The notes beneath the pieces are model-generated. The model saw only the letters and a list, made by a program, of their open reading frames with translations. It did no database searches and was not told the origin of the DNA. 64,000 nucleotides of DNA from Streptococcus downei MFe28 (GTDB lineage: Bacteria > Bacillota > Bacilli > Lactobacillales > Streptococcaceae). Within the stretch, counting starts at the first letter, position 1, and each line of letters opens with the position of its first letter. Of the stretch, positions 37,274 through 47,961 are shown piece after piece. A program made the translations under genes and the position numbers. The stretch spans positions 1,612,001-1,676,000 of the forward strand of contig NZ_UHFA01000002.1 in NCBI RefSeq assembly GCF_900459175.1, written 5' to 3'.

Positions 37274-37937
37274 GAATCTCCCTTACTTTAAACATATCTG
37301 CCAAACCGATTTGGCCAGGTGCACTTTCCTCATCAACGCTGGCAAAGGTCCAAGAGGAACCCATGAGATCACTAGCTAGGCGGGAAACCTGCCCCAATTT
37401 ACCCATGGACATCGTCACATAGTCCTGCTCAGGATTGAGGACCTTGAAGCCTCTGGTAAAGTTCATCAAATCAAGAACATCTTGCTCATTTTCTGGCATG
37501 ACAGCCACCTTGACCACACGAGGGGTCAGGCTGGTCAGCTCAGACAGGATACTCATGAGATTGTCAGGGGTTTCCTGAAAATTATGGTAGGAGAGTATCA
37601 GATTTGGAAATTCCAACATTTGCGAAAAGACAGCCTGATGGGAATAATATTCAAAGTCAATATAATCTGGATGATAGAGGGAAGAGACCTCCTTAATCAG
37701 GCTAACATACTCGTCATCGGATAGGGAAATCTGACCGCCCTCGGCCTGGGTTCTCAGGGTAAAGATAATTTCTCGACCTGGGAATTTTTCAAAAATTGCC
37801 GGAGCTACCTCAACAATGGCTTCCTTGGGTAAAAAGTCAGCCCGCCATTCGATAATATCGGCGTGGTCGTATTTGACAGCATCAAGCTGATTGGCCTCTT
37901 CCAAGGAAGTTGGCATTACGGGTACTACTATTTTCAT
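37260..37937 (-). CDS. aroD: Type I 3-dehydroquinate dehydratase
   Basis: AroD dehydrates 3-dehydroquinate through a Schiff-base Lys. The 225-residue protein has [19 protein letters not shown], the catalytic His in LSYHNF and Lys in [10 protein letters not shown], and [14 protein letters not shown]. It lies 6 nt after the methyltransferase gene. Confidence 0.96.
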   Translation of the reverse strand: MKIVVPVMPTSLEEANQLDAVKYDHADIIEWRADFLPKEAIVEVAPAIFEKFPGREIIFTLRTQAEGGQISLSDDEYVSLIKEVSSLYHPDYIDFEYYSHQAVFSQMLEFPNLILSYHNFQETPDNLMSILSELTSLTPRVVKVAVMPENEQDVLDLMNFTRGFKVLNPEQDYVTMSMGKLGQVSRLASDLMGSSWTFASVDEESAPGQIGLADMFKVREILDAD

Positions 37938-37943
37938 ATTTTA

Positions 37944-39104
37944 CTACTCTACCTTTATTGTATATACTTTCAAATAATTACTGCTGGGGTCAGCCCTATT
38001 AACCCTAAAATCGGCAGGCAACTGTTTCAAATCTAGATAATGATGCTTACGACCAGAAAAACCTTTTTCTAACTGCTTTTTAAACTGACCCAGCGATAGA
38101 TTAGCAGCATTGGTGGAGGCAACAATGGTCCCACCCGGCCTGAGAATGTCCAAGGCCTGGGCAATCAACTTGTGGTAATCCTTGGCAACGGAAAAAGTCT
38201 GCTTCTTGTTACGGGCAAAACTAGGTGGGTCAAGGATGATGATGTCATAGCTCAAGCCCTTGCGCTTGGCATATTTATAATAGTCAAAGACATCCATAAC
38301 CAGCAAGCCATGCTGGTCCATGCTGAGACCGTTGGCCTGGAAATGAGCCTGAGACAGCTCTCGAGAGCGCTTGGCCAAATCGACCGAGGTCGTCTCCAGA
38401 GCCCCTCCCATGGCTGCTGCTACTGAAAAAGCAGCGGTATAGGAGAAGGTATTGAGAACCGACTTACCTAGTGCCAAGCCATCAACCAAGCTGGCTCTAA
38501 CCTCGTGCTGGTCCAAGAAAATTCCCGTCATAAGGCCGTCATTGAGAAATACCCTGTAGCTGACCCCATTTTCTAGGATAGTAAAAGTCTCAGGTGCTTC
38601 TTGACCATAGAGATGGGCCGATTGGTAATCCAGCCCCTGAAAACGAATCTTTTCATAGGCACCGACCAGATCTGGATAGACTTCCTGAAAGGCCTCAACA
38701 ATCACAGGCTTCAGGCTATAAATATAGGCATTGTACCAGGAAAAAAGGGCATAATCCCCATATCGGTCAATACTTAAACCACCAAGATTATCCCCGTCTT
38801 GGTTAAAAAGACGGTAGGCGGTGGTCAAGTCATCATTTTCATAGGCCCGACGCTGGTCTCTAGCCTTTTCAAAAAGACTGATAAAGAAAGGCTTATCTAA
38901 TTGGACCTCTTTTCGGGAGACCAGCCATCCAATTCCCTTATTTTGCTGAGAAAGATAGGCTGTCCCCAAAAATTTCTGCTTGGCATTATAAAGGCCAAGC
39001 ACTTGGTCGGTCATGGAAAAATCACTAAAATCCTGTCCCTGAAGGAGTTGGATTCCACGATTGATTTTCTTTTCAACCAAGGCATCCACAATAAGCTTAT
39101 TCAT
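37944..39104 (-). CDS. Class I SAM-dependent rRNA methyltransferase (RlmI/RlmK-like)
   Basis: The 386-residue protein has an N-terminal PUA domain (about 1-75), NLGGLSIDRYGDYALF, the SAM motif VLNTFSYTAAFSVAAAMGGA, SVDLAKRS and the catalytic-type DPPSFARNKK. It resembles the 23S rRNA m5C1962 enzymes. As first gene of the aro operon it is divergent from ltaS. Confidence 0.88.
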   Translation of the reverse strand: MNKLIVDALVEKKINRGIQLLQGQDFSDFSMTDQVLGLYNAKQKFLGTAYLSQQNKGIGWLVSRKEVQLDKPFFISLFEKARDQRRAYENDDLTTAYRLFNQDGDNLGGLSIDRYGDYALFSWYNAYIYSLKPVIVEAFQEVYPDLVGAYEKIRFQGLDYQSAHLYGQEAPETFTILENGVSYRVFLNDGLMTGIFLDQHEVRASLVDGLALGKSVLNTFSYTAAFSVAAAMGGALETTSVDLAKRSRELSQAHFQANGLSMDQHGLLVMDVFDYYKYAKRKGLSYDIIILDPPSFARNKKQTFSVAKDYHKLIAQALDILRPGGTIVASTNAANLSLGQFKKQLEKGFSGRKHHYLDLKQLPADFRVNRADPSSNYLKVYTIKVE

Positions 39105-39169
39105 ATTAAATATTGTACCAGAAATTGTCTGAACTTTCTACCTCGTTCCCAGTCCAAATTTTATTTTGT

Positions 39170-39178
39170 GGTATAATG
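39170..39178 (+). promoter_or_regulatory. Extended -10 promoter for ltaS
   Basis: TGGTATAAT lies 44 nt before the ltaS ATG in the 117-nt divergent gap. Confidence 0.7.
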
Positions 39179-39221
39179 TAAATTAGATTTTTTCTGAAAT
39201 TATTTTTATCGAGGATATGAA

Positions 39222-41375
39222 ATGAAAAAGTACTTAAGTCCCTTTAGAAAAATGGGCAAAATCATCAATACACGCCTAGGTTTTGTTTTACTCTTGCTCT
39301 TTTTTTATTGGATTAAGACCCTCTGGGCCTATAGCGTTGACTTCAATCTCGACCTAGAGAATACGGCACAGACCATCGTTGCCATTTTCAATCCCTTGCC
39401 GCTGGGACTTTTGCTTTTGGGGCTTCCTCTCTACTTCAAAAAGAGTAAGATTTTTTATCCCCTAGAAATTCTCATTTATCTGATTCTGAATATCCTGATT
39501 ATCAGTAACGCCATTTATTTTAGGGAATTTACTGATTTTATCACCGTAAACACGCTGATGGCTAGTTCTAAGTCAGCAGCTGGTCTAGGAGATACGGCAG
39601 GCAACTTGATTGAGCTAACCGACCTCTTCTTCCTGATTGATTTGCTGGTCTTTGTTCCTCTGCTCTTCTTCAAGAAGATGAAATCGGATAAGCGACCCTT
39701 CAATAAGCGGGCCAGCTTTGCGGTTACAGCCCTATCAGCCCTCCTCTTTTCTGCCAACCTCTTTGTGGCCGAAACCATTCGTCCCCAATTATTGACTCGG
39801 GGATTTGCCAACTATTACGTGGTCAGAGGGATTGGACTTCCAGCCTTTATGACCTATAGCGCTAATCAAACCTATCAGGCCCACCGAGAAAGAAGCGCTG
39901 CAACTGCTGGTGACCTCAAGAAGGTTGATACCTATGTCAAAAAGAATTACGCCGCCCCTAACAGCAAATACTTTGGTATCGCTAAGGGTCGTAATGTCAT
40001 CGTCATTCACCTTGAGAGTTTCCAACAATTTCTCCTCGATTACAAGCTAAAATCAGATGACAAGGAATACGAAGTTACGCCCTTCCTAAATTCCCTCTAT
40101 CACTCCAAGTCCTCTATCGCCTTCTCTAATTTCTTTAACCAAGTAAAAAATGGGAAGACCTCGGACGCCGAGACCATGATGGAAAACTCCCTCTATGGTC
40201 TTAATAACGGTTCCTACATGGTTAACTACGGTGGTGATAATACCGCCTATGCGACACCTTCCATCCTCGCCCAAAAGGGTGGCTACACCAGTGCCGTCTT
40301 TCACGGTAATACCGGAAGTTTCTGGAACCGCAATAATACCTATAAACAATGGGGTTACAACTACTTCTTCGACTCTACCTACTTCGAAAAGCAAGATGAT
40401 TCCAACTCCTTTCAGTATGGGCTCAATGACAAGTACCTCTTCAAGGACTCCATCAAGTACCTAGAGCAGATGCAACAGCCCTTCTATACCAAGTTTATTA
40501 CCGTATCCAACCACTACCCCTACACCAGCCTCAATGGCGACAAGAAGGAGCTCGGTTTCCCTCTAGCAGATACCAAGGATGACACGGTTAATGGCTACTT
40601 TGCCACAGCCAACTACCTTGACTCAGCCCTCAAATCCTTCTTTGATTACCTCAAGTCCAGCGGTCTCTATGATAACTCTATCATCGTTCTCTATGGCGAC
40701 CACTACGGTATTTCTAATGACCGTAATACCAGCCTGGCTCCACTCTTAGGTAAGGATGCCGAGACCTGGTCTGACTACAATAATGCCATGATGCAGAAGG
40801 TCCCTTATATCATCAATATTCCGGGCTATACCGATGGCTTTATCAGCGATACCTATGGGGGTGAAATTGACTCCCTACCAACCCTGCTGCACCTCCTCGG
40901 AATTGATACCAAGGGTTACCTACAAATGGGACAAGACCTACTGTCACCACAAAATGATAATCTAGTGCCCCTGCGGACTTCTGGTTACTTCATTAGTCCA
41001 ACCTATACTAGCTATGGTGGCAAGGTTTATTACACCCAAACTGGTCAAGAAATTACAGCACCAAATGCCCAAACTAAGGCTGACCTTGATAAGCTCAAGG
41101 ATGCGGCAGCTGCTCAACTGTCTAATAGTGATGCTATTCAAACAGGAGACCTACTCAGGTTTGCTACCATTCCAGGCCTAAGCAAGACAGATTCCAGCCA
41201 GTACAATTACAACGGCGCCCTGAAGCAGATGGAAAAAATCAGTAAGAACAAGGGTGATAAGTCAACCAGTCTCTACCACAAAAAAGGAGACCAATCAACA
41301 GAGGATCTCTATCAGGCCAAGTCCTATGAAGAAATCCACGGTAGCTCTGATTCCTCCTCATCCAGCTCCAAGTAG
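39222..41375 (+). CDS. ltaS: Lipoteichoic acid synthase family sulfatase-fold protein
   Basis: LtaS polymerises glycerol phosphate from phosphatidylglycerol outside the membrane. The 717-residue protein has five N-terminal membrane helices (to about 190) and an extracellular sulfatase domain with NVIVIHLESFQQF, the nucleophile Thr in NGKTSDAETMMENSLYG, FHGNTGSFWNRN and YGDHYGIS. The last 60 residues are low-complexity and Ser-rich. GAGGATATGAA precedes the ATG. It could be a paralogue with altered substrate, but the active site is intact. Confidence 0.92.
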   Translation: MKKYLSPFRKMGKIINTRLGFVLLLLFFYWIKTLWAYSVDFNLDLENTAQTIVAIFNPLPLGLLLLGLPLYFKKSKIFYPLEILIYLILNILIISNAIYFREFTDFITVNTLMASSKSAAGLGDTAGNLIELTDLFFLIDLLVFVPLLFFKKMKSDKRPFNKRASFAVTALSALLFSANLFVAETIRPQLLTRGFANYYVVRGIGLPAFMTYSANQTYQAHRERSAATAGDLKKVDTYVKKNYAAPNSKYFGIAKGRNVIVIHLESFQQFLLDYKLKSDDKEYEVTPFLNSLYHSKSSIAFSNFFNQVKNGKTSDAETMMENSLYGLNNGSYMVNYGGDNTAYATPSILAQKGGYTSAVFHGNTGSFWNRNNTYKQWGYNYFFDSTYFEKQDDSNSFQYGLNDKYLFKDSIKYLEQMQQPFYTKFITVSNHYPYTSLNGDKKELGFPLADTKDDTVNGYFATANYLDSALKSFFDYLKSSGLYDNSIIVLYGDHYGISNDRNTSLAPLLGKDAETWSDYNNAMMQKVPYIINIPGYTDGFISDTYGGEIDSLPTLLHLLGIDTKGYLQMGQDLLSPQNDNLVPLRTSGYFISPTYTSYGGKVYYTQTGQEITAPNAQTKADLDKLKDAAAAQLSNSDAIQTGDLLRFATIPGLSKTDSSQYNYNGALKQMEKISKNKGDKSTSLYHKKGDQSTEDLYQAKSYEEIHGSSDSSSSSSK

Positions 41376-41401
41376 GTCTGGAAGAAAGCAGATAGAATAC
41401 A

Positions 41402-41432
41402 AATAAGCTGAGATTGAAAGTCTCAGCTTATT
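41402..41432 (+). terminator. Terminator after ltaS
   Basis: Twelve-base perfect arms AATAAGCTGAGA / TCTCAGCTTATT with a seven-base loop run into TTTTT, 26 nt after the stop. Confidence 0.9.
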
Positions 41433-41475
41433 TTTTACCGTCAAAAATCTGACCCCTCTACAAAAGTGAAACAAA

Positions 41476-41513
41476 TCAAAAAAGACCCCTACCATATAAA
41501 TTGATGGTAGGGG
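41476..41513 (-). terminator. Terminator after the CPBP protease gene
   Basis: Ten-base arms CCCCTACCAT / ATGGTAGGGG with an eight-base loop are followed on the minus strand by TCTTTTTTG. Confidence 0.75.
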
Positions 41514-41639
41514 AATACTTAGCTTAATGACATTGTACATTCTAGAGGGTCTTTGCTCTTATTTCTAGCTCTTAGGATCTAAGGATTTATGGAGCTCCCT
41601 AATTCTAGCCCAAAATCGGTCTTCAAGCTTAAGCTCCTT

Positions 41640-42257
41640 CTAAAAAGGAAGACTTAGAAGCAGAAAACTTGAGAAAAAATTAGTCAGAGCATGAATGAGC
41701 CAACCATAGATAATACTCCCATCTGCCTTCTTAGCCATCAACCAGCCCAAAGCGTAGGCCACACCAGCTGTCAAAAGAAAGACCAGAAAGGCTGCTAAAA
41801 GATTGTACTTGGCCAAAGCCAAGGTATGAAGGCTACCGAAGAGCAAGGCTTGAAGACTATTGCCCTTGACAAAGCCGAGCCTGGCCATCAGTCTTTTACC
41901 GAGAAAGCCTCGAAAAAAGATTTCTTCGCTAAGGGAAGTCTGAAAGACCGACCAGACAAGGATGACCAGTACCGTTTGCCAGGACCATCCCAACTGATGA
42001 AAGACCTGCGCTCGAAAATCAGAAAGCTGGAGGCTTCCAGTTTGGTAGAACCAAAGATAGGGTAGACCTGCCAGGATAAAATAGGCTAGGAAAATCCCTA
42101 GCATGGGTTTCCAGGGCAGGGACTTGCTTGATTTTAGTCCCAGCCAAGAAAAATAGCCCTGAATTTTGTGCTGGCGAATGAAATACCAAACTAAGGAAAG
42201 CAGGATAACTAAACCTAGTTGCAAGAAAGCACTGAGTAATTGATTGATGACTAACAT
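41640..42257 (-). CDS. CPBP-family intramembrane glutamic endopeptidase
   Basis: The 205-residue multi-pass protein has the CPBP/Abi motifs SEEIFFRGFLG (EExxxR), FGSLH and a third motif near HALTNF. Relatives process CAAX proteins or give bacteriocin self-immunity. The ATG at 42257 is preceded by AGAGGAAA. No bacteriocin gene is visible nearby, so the role is open. Confidence 0.85.
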   Translation of the reverse strand: MLVINQLLSAFLQLGLVILLSLVWYFIRQHKIQGYFSWLGLKSSKSLPWKPMLGIFLAYFILAGLPYLWFYQTGSLQLSDFRAQVFHQLGWSWQTVLVILVWSVFQTSLSEEIFFRGFLGKRLMARLGFVKGNSLQALLFGSLHTLALAKYNLLAAFLVFLLTAGVAYALGWLMAKKADGSIIYGWLIHALTNFFSSFLLLSLPF

Positions 42258-42425
42258 AAGATTTCCTCTCAAATTTAGACTTGACATGACGCAAAGCTTC
42301 TTCAGCTCAGCTGCTCAATCCGATTTCATTTTTATGATAAGTCTTATAGCTTTCAGAAATCTTAATTATTTTTGGTGACGTCTCTCATTAGCTCAGGCTA
42401 GAATCTTAAAGCCACTTCTCCAACC

Positions 42426-42740
42426 TTAGTAGTCCGTAATTTCTGGGCGGTCATGAATGCGGGATTGTTTTCCCTGGCGGGCTTGAAGGACCGCTGCGAC
42501 ATCTGTCAAGCTCAAGCCTGTCTCAACCAGGGTGACAGCCAGGTGATAGAGGAGGTCAGCTGTTTCGTTGGCGATTTCTTCCTTATCTCCATTCTTGGCA
42601 GCGATGACAACTTCGGTTGCTTCTTCTCCAACCTTCTTGAGAATCTTGTCCAGCCCCTTGTCAAAGAGATAATTGGTATAGGAGCCTTCCTTGGGATTGG
42701 CCTTGCGGTCCTGAACTTCTTGGTAAAGTGTTTCTAACAT
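42426..42740 (-). CDS. hisE: Phosphoribosyl-ATP pyrophosphatase
   Basis: HisE hydrolyses PR-ATP to PR-AMP. The 104-residue protein has SYTNYLFDKGLDKILKKVGEE, the metal ExxE/ExxD motif in EEIANETADLLYHL and a helical end. It is separate from HisI, 116 nt downstream, and is the last gene of the his operon. Confidence 0.95.
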   Translation of the reverse strand: MLETLYQEVQDRKANPKEGSYTNYLFDKGLDKILKKVGEEATEVVIAAKNGDKEEIANETADLLYHLAVTLVETGLSLTDVAAVLQARQGKQSRIHDRPEITDY

Positions 42741-42856
42741 AGCTTCCTCCTTATGAAATATAGCTGTCCTAATAAGTAGACCCTACCAAAGTTGATAAAA
42801 ATGCTAAGCATGGGCCTAAGAATTTCTGCTGGACACCACTAATGGAATTTGTGACT

Positions 42857-43177
42857 TTATAAAATATCGTTAAAAAAGCAAGAGTAGGCACCGGTATGGC
42901 AGGCGGCACCAATTTGCTCAACAGCTACCAAGAGGGTGTCACAGTCACAGTCGGTCTTGATAGACTTGACCTTTTGGAAATGACCGCTGGTCTCGCCCTT
43001 GTGCCAGATTTCCTGACGGGAGCGACTCCAATAGTGCATTTCTTTGGTTTTCAGGGTCAGGTCATAGCTCTCCTGGTTCATATAAGCCAACATGAGAACT
43101 TGCCCTGTTTGGTAATCGGTCACAATGACGGGAATGAGCCCGCCTTGCTTGGCAAAATCAAGGGTAATCTCTGTCAT
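42857..43177 (-). CDS. hisI: Phosphoribosyl-AMP cyclohydrolase
   Basis: HisI opens the adenine ring of PR-AMP. The 106-residue protein has [34 protein letters not shown] and the zinc cysteines DCDCDTLL and ACHTG. It overlaps hisF by 4 nt. Confidence 0.95.
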   Translation of the reverse strand: MTEITLDFAKQGGLIPVIVTDYQTGQVLMLAYMNQESYDLTLKTKEMHYWSRSRQEIWHKGETSGHFQKVKSIKTDCDCDTLLVAVEQIGAACHTGAYSCFFNDIL

Positions 43178-43932
43178 AAGCGAACCTCCAATCCTGCTTG
43201 GGCCATGGCCTCTTTGGTCTCCTTGATTGAGACCTCACCATAGTGAAAAATGGAAGCAGCCAAGGCACCCGTCACTGGTGTTTCTTGGAAAACTTGGACC
43301 ATGTGCTCCAGCGACCCTGCCCCACCCGAAGCGATGATGGGAACGCTAACCACTTCTGCAACTGCCTGTAGCATGGGCAGGTCAAAGCCAGACTTGGTTC
43401 CGTCCTTGTCCATGGAGGTCAGGAGAATTTCCCCTGCTCCCAGCTGGACAGCCTCTTGAACCCAATCCAACAAATCTCGACCCGTATCTTTTCGGCCACC
43501 GGCAAGATAGACATGCCAGCTTCCATCTGCTTCCTTCTTGGCATCGACGGCCAAGACCACGCACTGACTGCCAAATTTCTGGGCGCAGTCCCTAATCAGC
43601 TGGGGATTGTTGAGGGCGGAGGAATTGACCGCTACCTTATCAGCACCAGCCTTGAGCATGCGATTCATGTCCTCCACCGAGCGTATCCCACCACCAACGG
43701 TAAAGGGAATGAAGACCTGGTCGGCCACCTGCTTAACCATATCGACGGTGGTGTCGCGTTTTTCATGGGTTGCTGTAATGTCGAGAAAGACTAATTCATC
43801 ACAGCCAGCCTGATAATAGGCTTGAGCTGAGTCAACAGGATCGCCGACATCGGTCAGGTTGACAAAATTGACCCCCTTGACCACACGCCCGTCCTTGACA
43901 TCCAGACAGGGAATAATTCTTTTTTTAAGCAT
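43174..43932 (-). CDS. hisF: Imidazole glycerol phosphate synthase subunit HisF
   Basis: HisF is the (beta/alpha)8 cyclase that uses ammonia from HisH. The 252-residue protein has [49 protein letters not shown] and [11 protein letters not shown]. It starts 3 nt after hisA. Confidence 0.97.
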   Translation of the reverse strand: MLKKRIIPCLDVKDGRVVKGVNFVNLTDVGDPVDSAQAYYQAGCDELVFLDITATHEKRDTTVDMVKQVADQVFIPFTVGGGIRSVEDMNRMLKAGADKVAVNSSALNNPQLIRDCAQKFGSQCVVLAVDAKKEADGSWHVYLAGGRKDTGRDLLDWVQEAVQLGAGEILLTSMDKDGTKSGFDLPMLQAVAEVVSVPIIASGGAGSLEHMVQVFQETPVTGALAASIFHYGEVSIKETKEAMAQAGLEVRL

Positions 43933-43935
43933 GGG

Positions 43936-44655
43936 CTAACCTCCAAACGCCTTAAGCTCTGCCAGACTGATATTACCACTATAATAAGCTTTGCCTACTA
44001 TAGCGGCTGGCAGGCCAATCTTGGCCAGCTCCTCCAAATCCGAGAGCTGGGCAATGCCACCAGAGGCAATAACTTGGGCTGATGTCAACTTGGTCATCAG
44101 GGCTTGATAGTGCTGGAGATTAGGGCCTGTAAGGGTGCCATCGCGGTCAACATCGGTGTAGACAAAGAGCTTGACCCCCATTTTTTCCATAGCTAGAGCC
44201 AAATCTAGGTAATTAACCTGACTGGTTTCCAACCAGCCTTCGGTGGCTACTAGACCAGCCTTGGCATCAATTCCAACAACGATGCGGTCAGGACCGAATT
44301 TATCTAGGGCAGCTTGAACAAAGCCAGGACTTTTGACTGCCATAGAGCCAATAATGACTCGGTCAATGCCGACTTCCAAATAATCCTCAATCTGCTCCAA
44401 AGTGCGAATGCCACCGCCGACCTCGACTCCTAAACCAGTAGTTTCTTTAATCTTAGCAATCAAATCGCGATTGCTGGCCTTGCCCTCCAAGGCACCATCC
44501 AAATCTACCACATGGATAAAGCGGATGCCAGCTTCTTTAAAAAGGCGAGCCTGGTCGAGAACGTCAGGATTTACAACAGTCTGCTGGGCAAAATCCCCCT
44601 TAAAGAGGCGGACGGCCTGGCCGTCCTTAATATCAATGGCTGGTAGAATTTGCAT
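43936..44655 (-). CDS. hisA: ProFAR isomerase HisA
   Basis: HisA isomerises ProFAR to PRFAR. The 239-residue barrel has [42 protein letters not shown] and VIASGGIAQ. The ATG at 44655 overlaps the end of hisH by 23 nt; the longer frame to 44730 is overlap only. Confidence 0.96.
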   Translation of the reverse strand: MQILPAIDIKDGQAVRLFKGDFAQQTVVNPDVLDQARLFKEAGIRFIHVVDLDGALEGKASNRDLIAKIKETTGLGVEVGGGIRTLEQIEDYLEVGIDRVIIGSMAVKSPGFVQAALDKFGPDRIVVGIDAKAGLVATEGWLETSQVNYLDLALAMEKMGVKLFVYTDVDRDGTLTGPNLQHYQALMTKLTSAQVIASGGIAQLSDLEELAKIGLPAAIVGKAYYSGNISLAELKAFGG

Positions 44656-45259
44656 AAACAACCTCCGAAAATGCTTGTAAAATACCCAAGCCAACCTGAC
44701 CTGATTTCTCAGGGTGGAATTGGGCCCCAAAGACCAAATCTCTATGAATCATGGCAGGAATTTCTAGGCCATAGTCTGCTGTGACATCAATATAGCCTTC
44801 TGGAACATCAGTGTAGTAGGAATGAACAAAGTAGACAGCCTGTCCCTCCAGACCTGCTGTTAGCGAGCTAGCCTTTTTGATCTCTAAATCATTCCAACCC
44901 ATATGGGGAACAGGAAAAGAGGGCTGGCCGGGAATGGGCCGACAGACCCCAGGAATAAGACCCAGACCAGGAGTCTGACCATGTTCTAGCCCCTGCTCTA
45001 GCAGAATCTGCATCCCTAGACAGATACCTAGGAGGGGCTTGCCCTTTGCTACTGCTGTCTGGATGGGCTCAATCAGACCTCGCTTTTCCAATTCAGTCAT
45101 GGCGCTAGTAAAGGCTCCCACGCCCGGCAAAATCAGGCCGTCAGCCTCAGCCAGAACCTGAGGGTCAGCTGACAATTGAGCCTGGATTCCCAATTTAGCC
45201 AAGGCCCTCAGGACATTGGCAGTATTGCCAGCATCGTAATCAATGACAACTATCTTCAT
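44633..45259 (-). CDS. hisH: Imidazole glycerol phosphate synthase glutamine amidotransferase HisH
   Basis: HisH releases ammonia from glutamine for HisF. The 208-residue protein begins [11 protein letters not shown] and has the nucleophile GICLGMQ, HMGWNDL and [10 protein letters not shown] with catalytic His and Glu. It starts 1 nt after hisB. Confidence 0.96.
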   Translation of the reverse strand: MKIVVIDYDAGNTANVLRALAKLGIQAQLSADPQVLAEADGLILPGVGAFTSAMTELEKRGLIEPIQTAVAKGKPLLGICLGMQILLEQGLEHGQTPGLGLIPGVCRPIPGQPSFPVPHMGWNDLEIKKASSLTAGLEGQAVYFVHSYYTDVPEGYIDVTADYGLEIPAMIHRDLVFGAQFHPEKSGQVGLGILQAFSEVVYANSTSH

Positions 45260-45260
45260 A

Positions 45261-45845
45261 TCAGAGCATTCCTTTGGTCGAATTGACCCCGTGAATTTCA
45301 GGGTTGAGGGTAATGGCTTCTCGTAGGGCCCGCCCTGTTGCCTTAAAAAGACTCTCCGCCTTATGGTGGTTGTTTTTGCCATGGAGAATGGTCAGATGGA
45401 GATTCATCTGAACATTAAAGGCCAGAGCTTGGAAGAATTCTTCCACTAGCTCGGTGTCAAATTTACCCAGCTTGGGATTGTCAAAGCTGGCTTCAAAAAC
45501 CAGATAGGACCGGCCTGACAAATCAAGGCTGGCCATGCCCAGAGTCTCATCCATGGGCACAAAACTGGTCCCGTAGCGGTTGATACCTGCCTTGTCATCC
45601 AGGGCCCGCTTAATGGCCTGCCCCAGAACAATACCGACATCTTCGACCGTATGGTGGCTGTCCACCCAGGTGTCGCCATTAGCTTCCACCACCAGAGAAA
45701 TTCGGCTGTGGCGGGCAAAAAGGGTCAACATATGGTCAAAGAAGCCCACACCCGTCTTAATATCAACTGGCTCTTGGGCATCCAGATTGAGATCTAATTT
45801 AATCTGCGTCTCTGCTGTTTTACGTTCAATACTTGCTTGTCTCAT
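45261..45845 (-). CDS. hisB: Imidazoleglycerol-phosphate dehydratase
   Basis: This is the single-domain HisB without the phosphatase domain found in enteric bacteria. The 194-residue protein has [30 protein letters not shown] and [15 protein letters not shown] as Mn ligands. ATG at 45845 follows AGGAG at 6 nt. Histidinol phosphatase must be supplied elsewhere. Confidence 0.96.
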   Translation of the reverse strand: MRQASIERKTAETQIKLDLNLDAQEPVDIKTGVGFFDHMLTLFARHSRISLVVEANGDTWVDSHHTVEDVGIVLGQAIKRALDDKAGINRYGTSFVPMDETLGMASLDLSGRSYLVFEASFDNPKLGKFDTELVEEFFQALAFNVQMNLHLTILHGKNNHHKAESLFKATGRALREAITLNPEIHGVNSTKGML

Positions 45846-46043
45846 GCGGACTCCTTTACTATTTTGCTGGATTGGCAAGGGAAATGGATAGGCGGTCTAA
45901 ATTGTCAGGACAAAACTCCACTTCTACCTCACTCTCCAGTTAAAAGACTTAATAAGAGCCAGAAAGGGAAGTAAAAGCCAACTCGCCCTTCGATTGTTAT
46001 GGCTCAGTCTAGACTGCTCCAAAAGGGCTCAAGCCTTAACCTA

Positions 46044-46691
46044 CTACTCCTGCTGGCTATCCAATATCTCAATAACCTTGTAAAGATTTTTTTCATTGAT
46101 TTGATAGGGAGCCTGCTGGCGCACTAGGGGTTTGGCACAAAAGGCAATGCCGATACCAGCTGCCCCAATCATGGGCAGGTCGTTAGCACCGTCACCCATG
46201 GCAATAGTCTGCTCTAGGCCTAAGTCATTCTCTGCTGCCCAGTCCTGCAGTTTTTGCAGCTTGACTGCCTTGGTCACAATCTGTCCCAGAACTCGGCCTG
46301 TCAGATAGCCGTCTTTCACTTCCAGCCGATTGGCCTGGACATAGTCAATACCTAAGTTTTGGGCTAGGACATCAACGGTCTCATGAAAGCCACCTGAAAC
46401 TAGACCAACCTTGATGCCCCGTCTATGGAGCTCATCAACCAATTGAGCCGCTCCTGGCGTAAAGTGGATTTCTGCTAGAACTTCCTCAAAAATGGACTCT
46501 GGTAGACCCTTGAGCAGACCAACCCGCTCTCTTAGGGCAGCCTCAAAATCTAACTCCCCCCTCATAGCACGCTCAGTAATCTGGGCAACCTTTGCACCAA
46601 CACTAGCCTTGTCACCTAAAATATCAATGGCTTCTTCTAAAATCAGGGTGCTATCCACATCCATGACTAAAAGTCCCTTAGTCTTTGTCAT
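46044..46691 (-). CDS. serB: Phosphoserine phosphatase-like HAD enzyme within the his operon
   Basis: The 215-residue HAD phosphatase has MDVDSTLI (nucleophile DxDST), GLVSGGFHETV and GDGANDLPMIGAAGIGIAF. Family members make serine from phosphoserine. It overlaps hisD by 14 nt. The his operon has no obvious histidinol-phosphatase here, so it could also serve that step; the motifs alone favour SerB. Confidence 0.85.
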   Translation of the reverse strand: MTKTKGLLVMDVDSTLILEEAIDILGDKASVGAKVAQITERAMRGELDFEAALRERVGLLKGLPESIFEEVLAEIHFTPGAAQLVDELHRRGIKVGLVSGGFHETVDVLAQNLGIDYVQANRLEVKDGYLTGRVLGQIVTKAVKLQKLQDWAAENDLGLEQTIAMGDGANDLPMIGAAGIGIAFCAKPLVRQQAPYQINEKNLYKVIEILDSQQE

Positions 46692-47961
46692 TTCTCACCT
46701 CTATTGCTTTTGCGTGGGCCTGCAAACCTTCAGCATAGGCCAAGGTTGTAATATCTGCCTCAGCCTGATTAACTGCCGTCTTACTGTACTGGGTGTACTG
46801 GATGCGCTTGATGAAATCGTGAACTCCCAGAGCCGAAGAAAAGCGACTGGTGGCTGTAGTCGGCAAGACATGGTTGGCTCCGGCATAATAGTCTCCAATT
46901 GGCTCACTGGTATAGTGTCCTAGGAAAACAGAACCGGCATTTTGAACCCGATCCAGATAGTCATAAGCTCCCTCCATAGCGATTTCTAAATGCTCGGGCG
47001 CTACCTGATTCATGAGGTCAAACATATCGTTCTTATTGGCTGCGATAATTATCCGACCATTATTTTCAACTGACGGACGGGCAATCGCCTCACGCGGCAA
47101 GGCTTTCAGCTGCTTCTCAATTTCCGCTTCAACAGCATCAGCCAATTCTTGCGAATCTGTTACCAAAATGGCACGGGCCAAAACATCGTGCTCTGCCTGA
47201 GAGAGGAGGTCGGCTGCCACGTATTTAGGATTAGCCGAATCATCTGCGATGACCCCGATTTCTGACGGACCGGCAATCATATCAATACCAACCAAGCCGT
47301 AGACCTGCTTCTTGGCAGTCGCTACGTAGATATTACCTGGTCCCGTAATCTTGTCCACTTTGGGAATGGTTTCCGTCCCGTAAGCCATAGCCGCAATTCC
47401 TTGGGCTCCACCGACCTGATAAATCTTATCCACACCGGCCAACTTAGCCGCAACCAGAATAGCTGGCACAAAGTGCTCTTGAGGAGGCGTAATCATGATG
47501 ATTTCCTTGACCCCTGCAATCTTGGCTGGAATGATGTTCATCAAGACCGAAGAAGGATAGGCAGCTGTCCCGCCAGGGACATAGACCCCGACCCGCTCAA
47601 TCGGCCGGATGACCTGACCACGGATAACACCCTGACTGGGTTGGTCCTCAAAGCCCTTCTCCATCTGTTGGCGGTGGTAGGATTCAATGTTGGCTTTGGC
47701 ATTTTCCAGAGCGCTCAAGACAGCCGGGTCTACCTCCGCAAAGGCCTGATCAATCAAGCTCTGATCAACCTCAAAATCAGTCAGACTGACCCCGTCAAAT
47801 CTTTCTGAGTAGTCTCGCAGGGCTTGGTCACCCTCTTTCTTGACGGCTTCGATAATCTGGCGAACAGCTTCGTCAACATCTGCATTCTGCCGACTGAGCT
47901 CCAGCTGCTCGGCCGCTAGAATTTTTGAAATTTCTTTATTACTTCCACTTAAACGTTTCAT
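46678..47961 (-). CDS. hisD: Histidinol dehydrogenase
   Basis: HisD oxidises histidinol to histidine. The 427-residue protein has [57 protein letters not shown] and [18 protein letters not shown]. It overlaps hisG by 4 nt. Confidence 0.96.
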   Translation of the reverse strand: MKRLSGSNKEISKILAAEQLELSRQNADVDEAVRQIIEAVKKEGDQALRDYSERFDGVSLTDFEVDQSLIDQAFAEVDPAVLSALENAKANIESYHRQQMEKGFEDQPSQGVIRGQVIRPIERVGVYVPGGTAAYPSSVLMNIIPAKIAGVKEIIMITPPQEHFVPAILVAAKLAGVDKIYQVGGAQGIAAMAYGTETIPKVDKITGPGNIYVATAKKQVYGLVGIDMIAGPSEIGVIADDSANPKYVAADLLSQAEHDVLARAILVTDSQELADAVEAEIEKQLKALPREAIARPSVENNGRIIIAANKNDMFDLMNQVAPEHLEIAMEGAYDYLDRVQNAGSVFLGHYTSEPIGDYYAGANHVLPTTATSRFSSALGVHDFIKRIQYTQYSKTAVNQAEADITTLAYAEGLQAHAKAIEVRNDKD

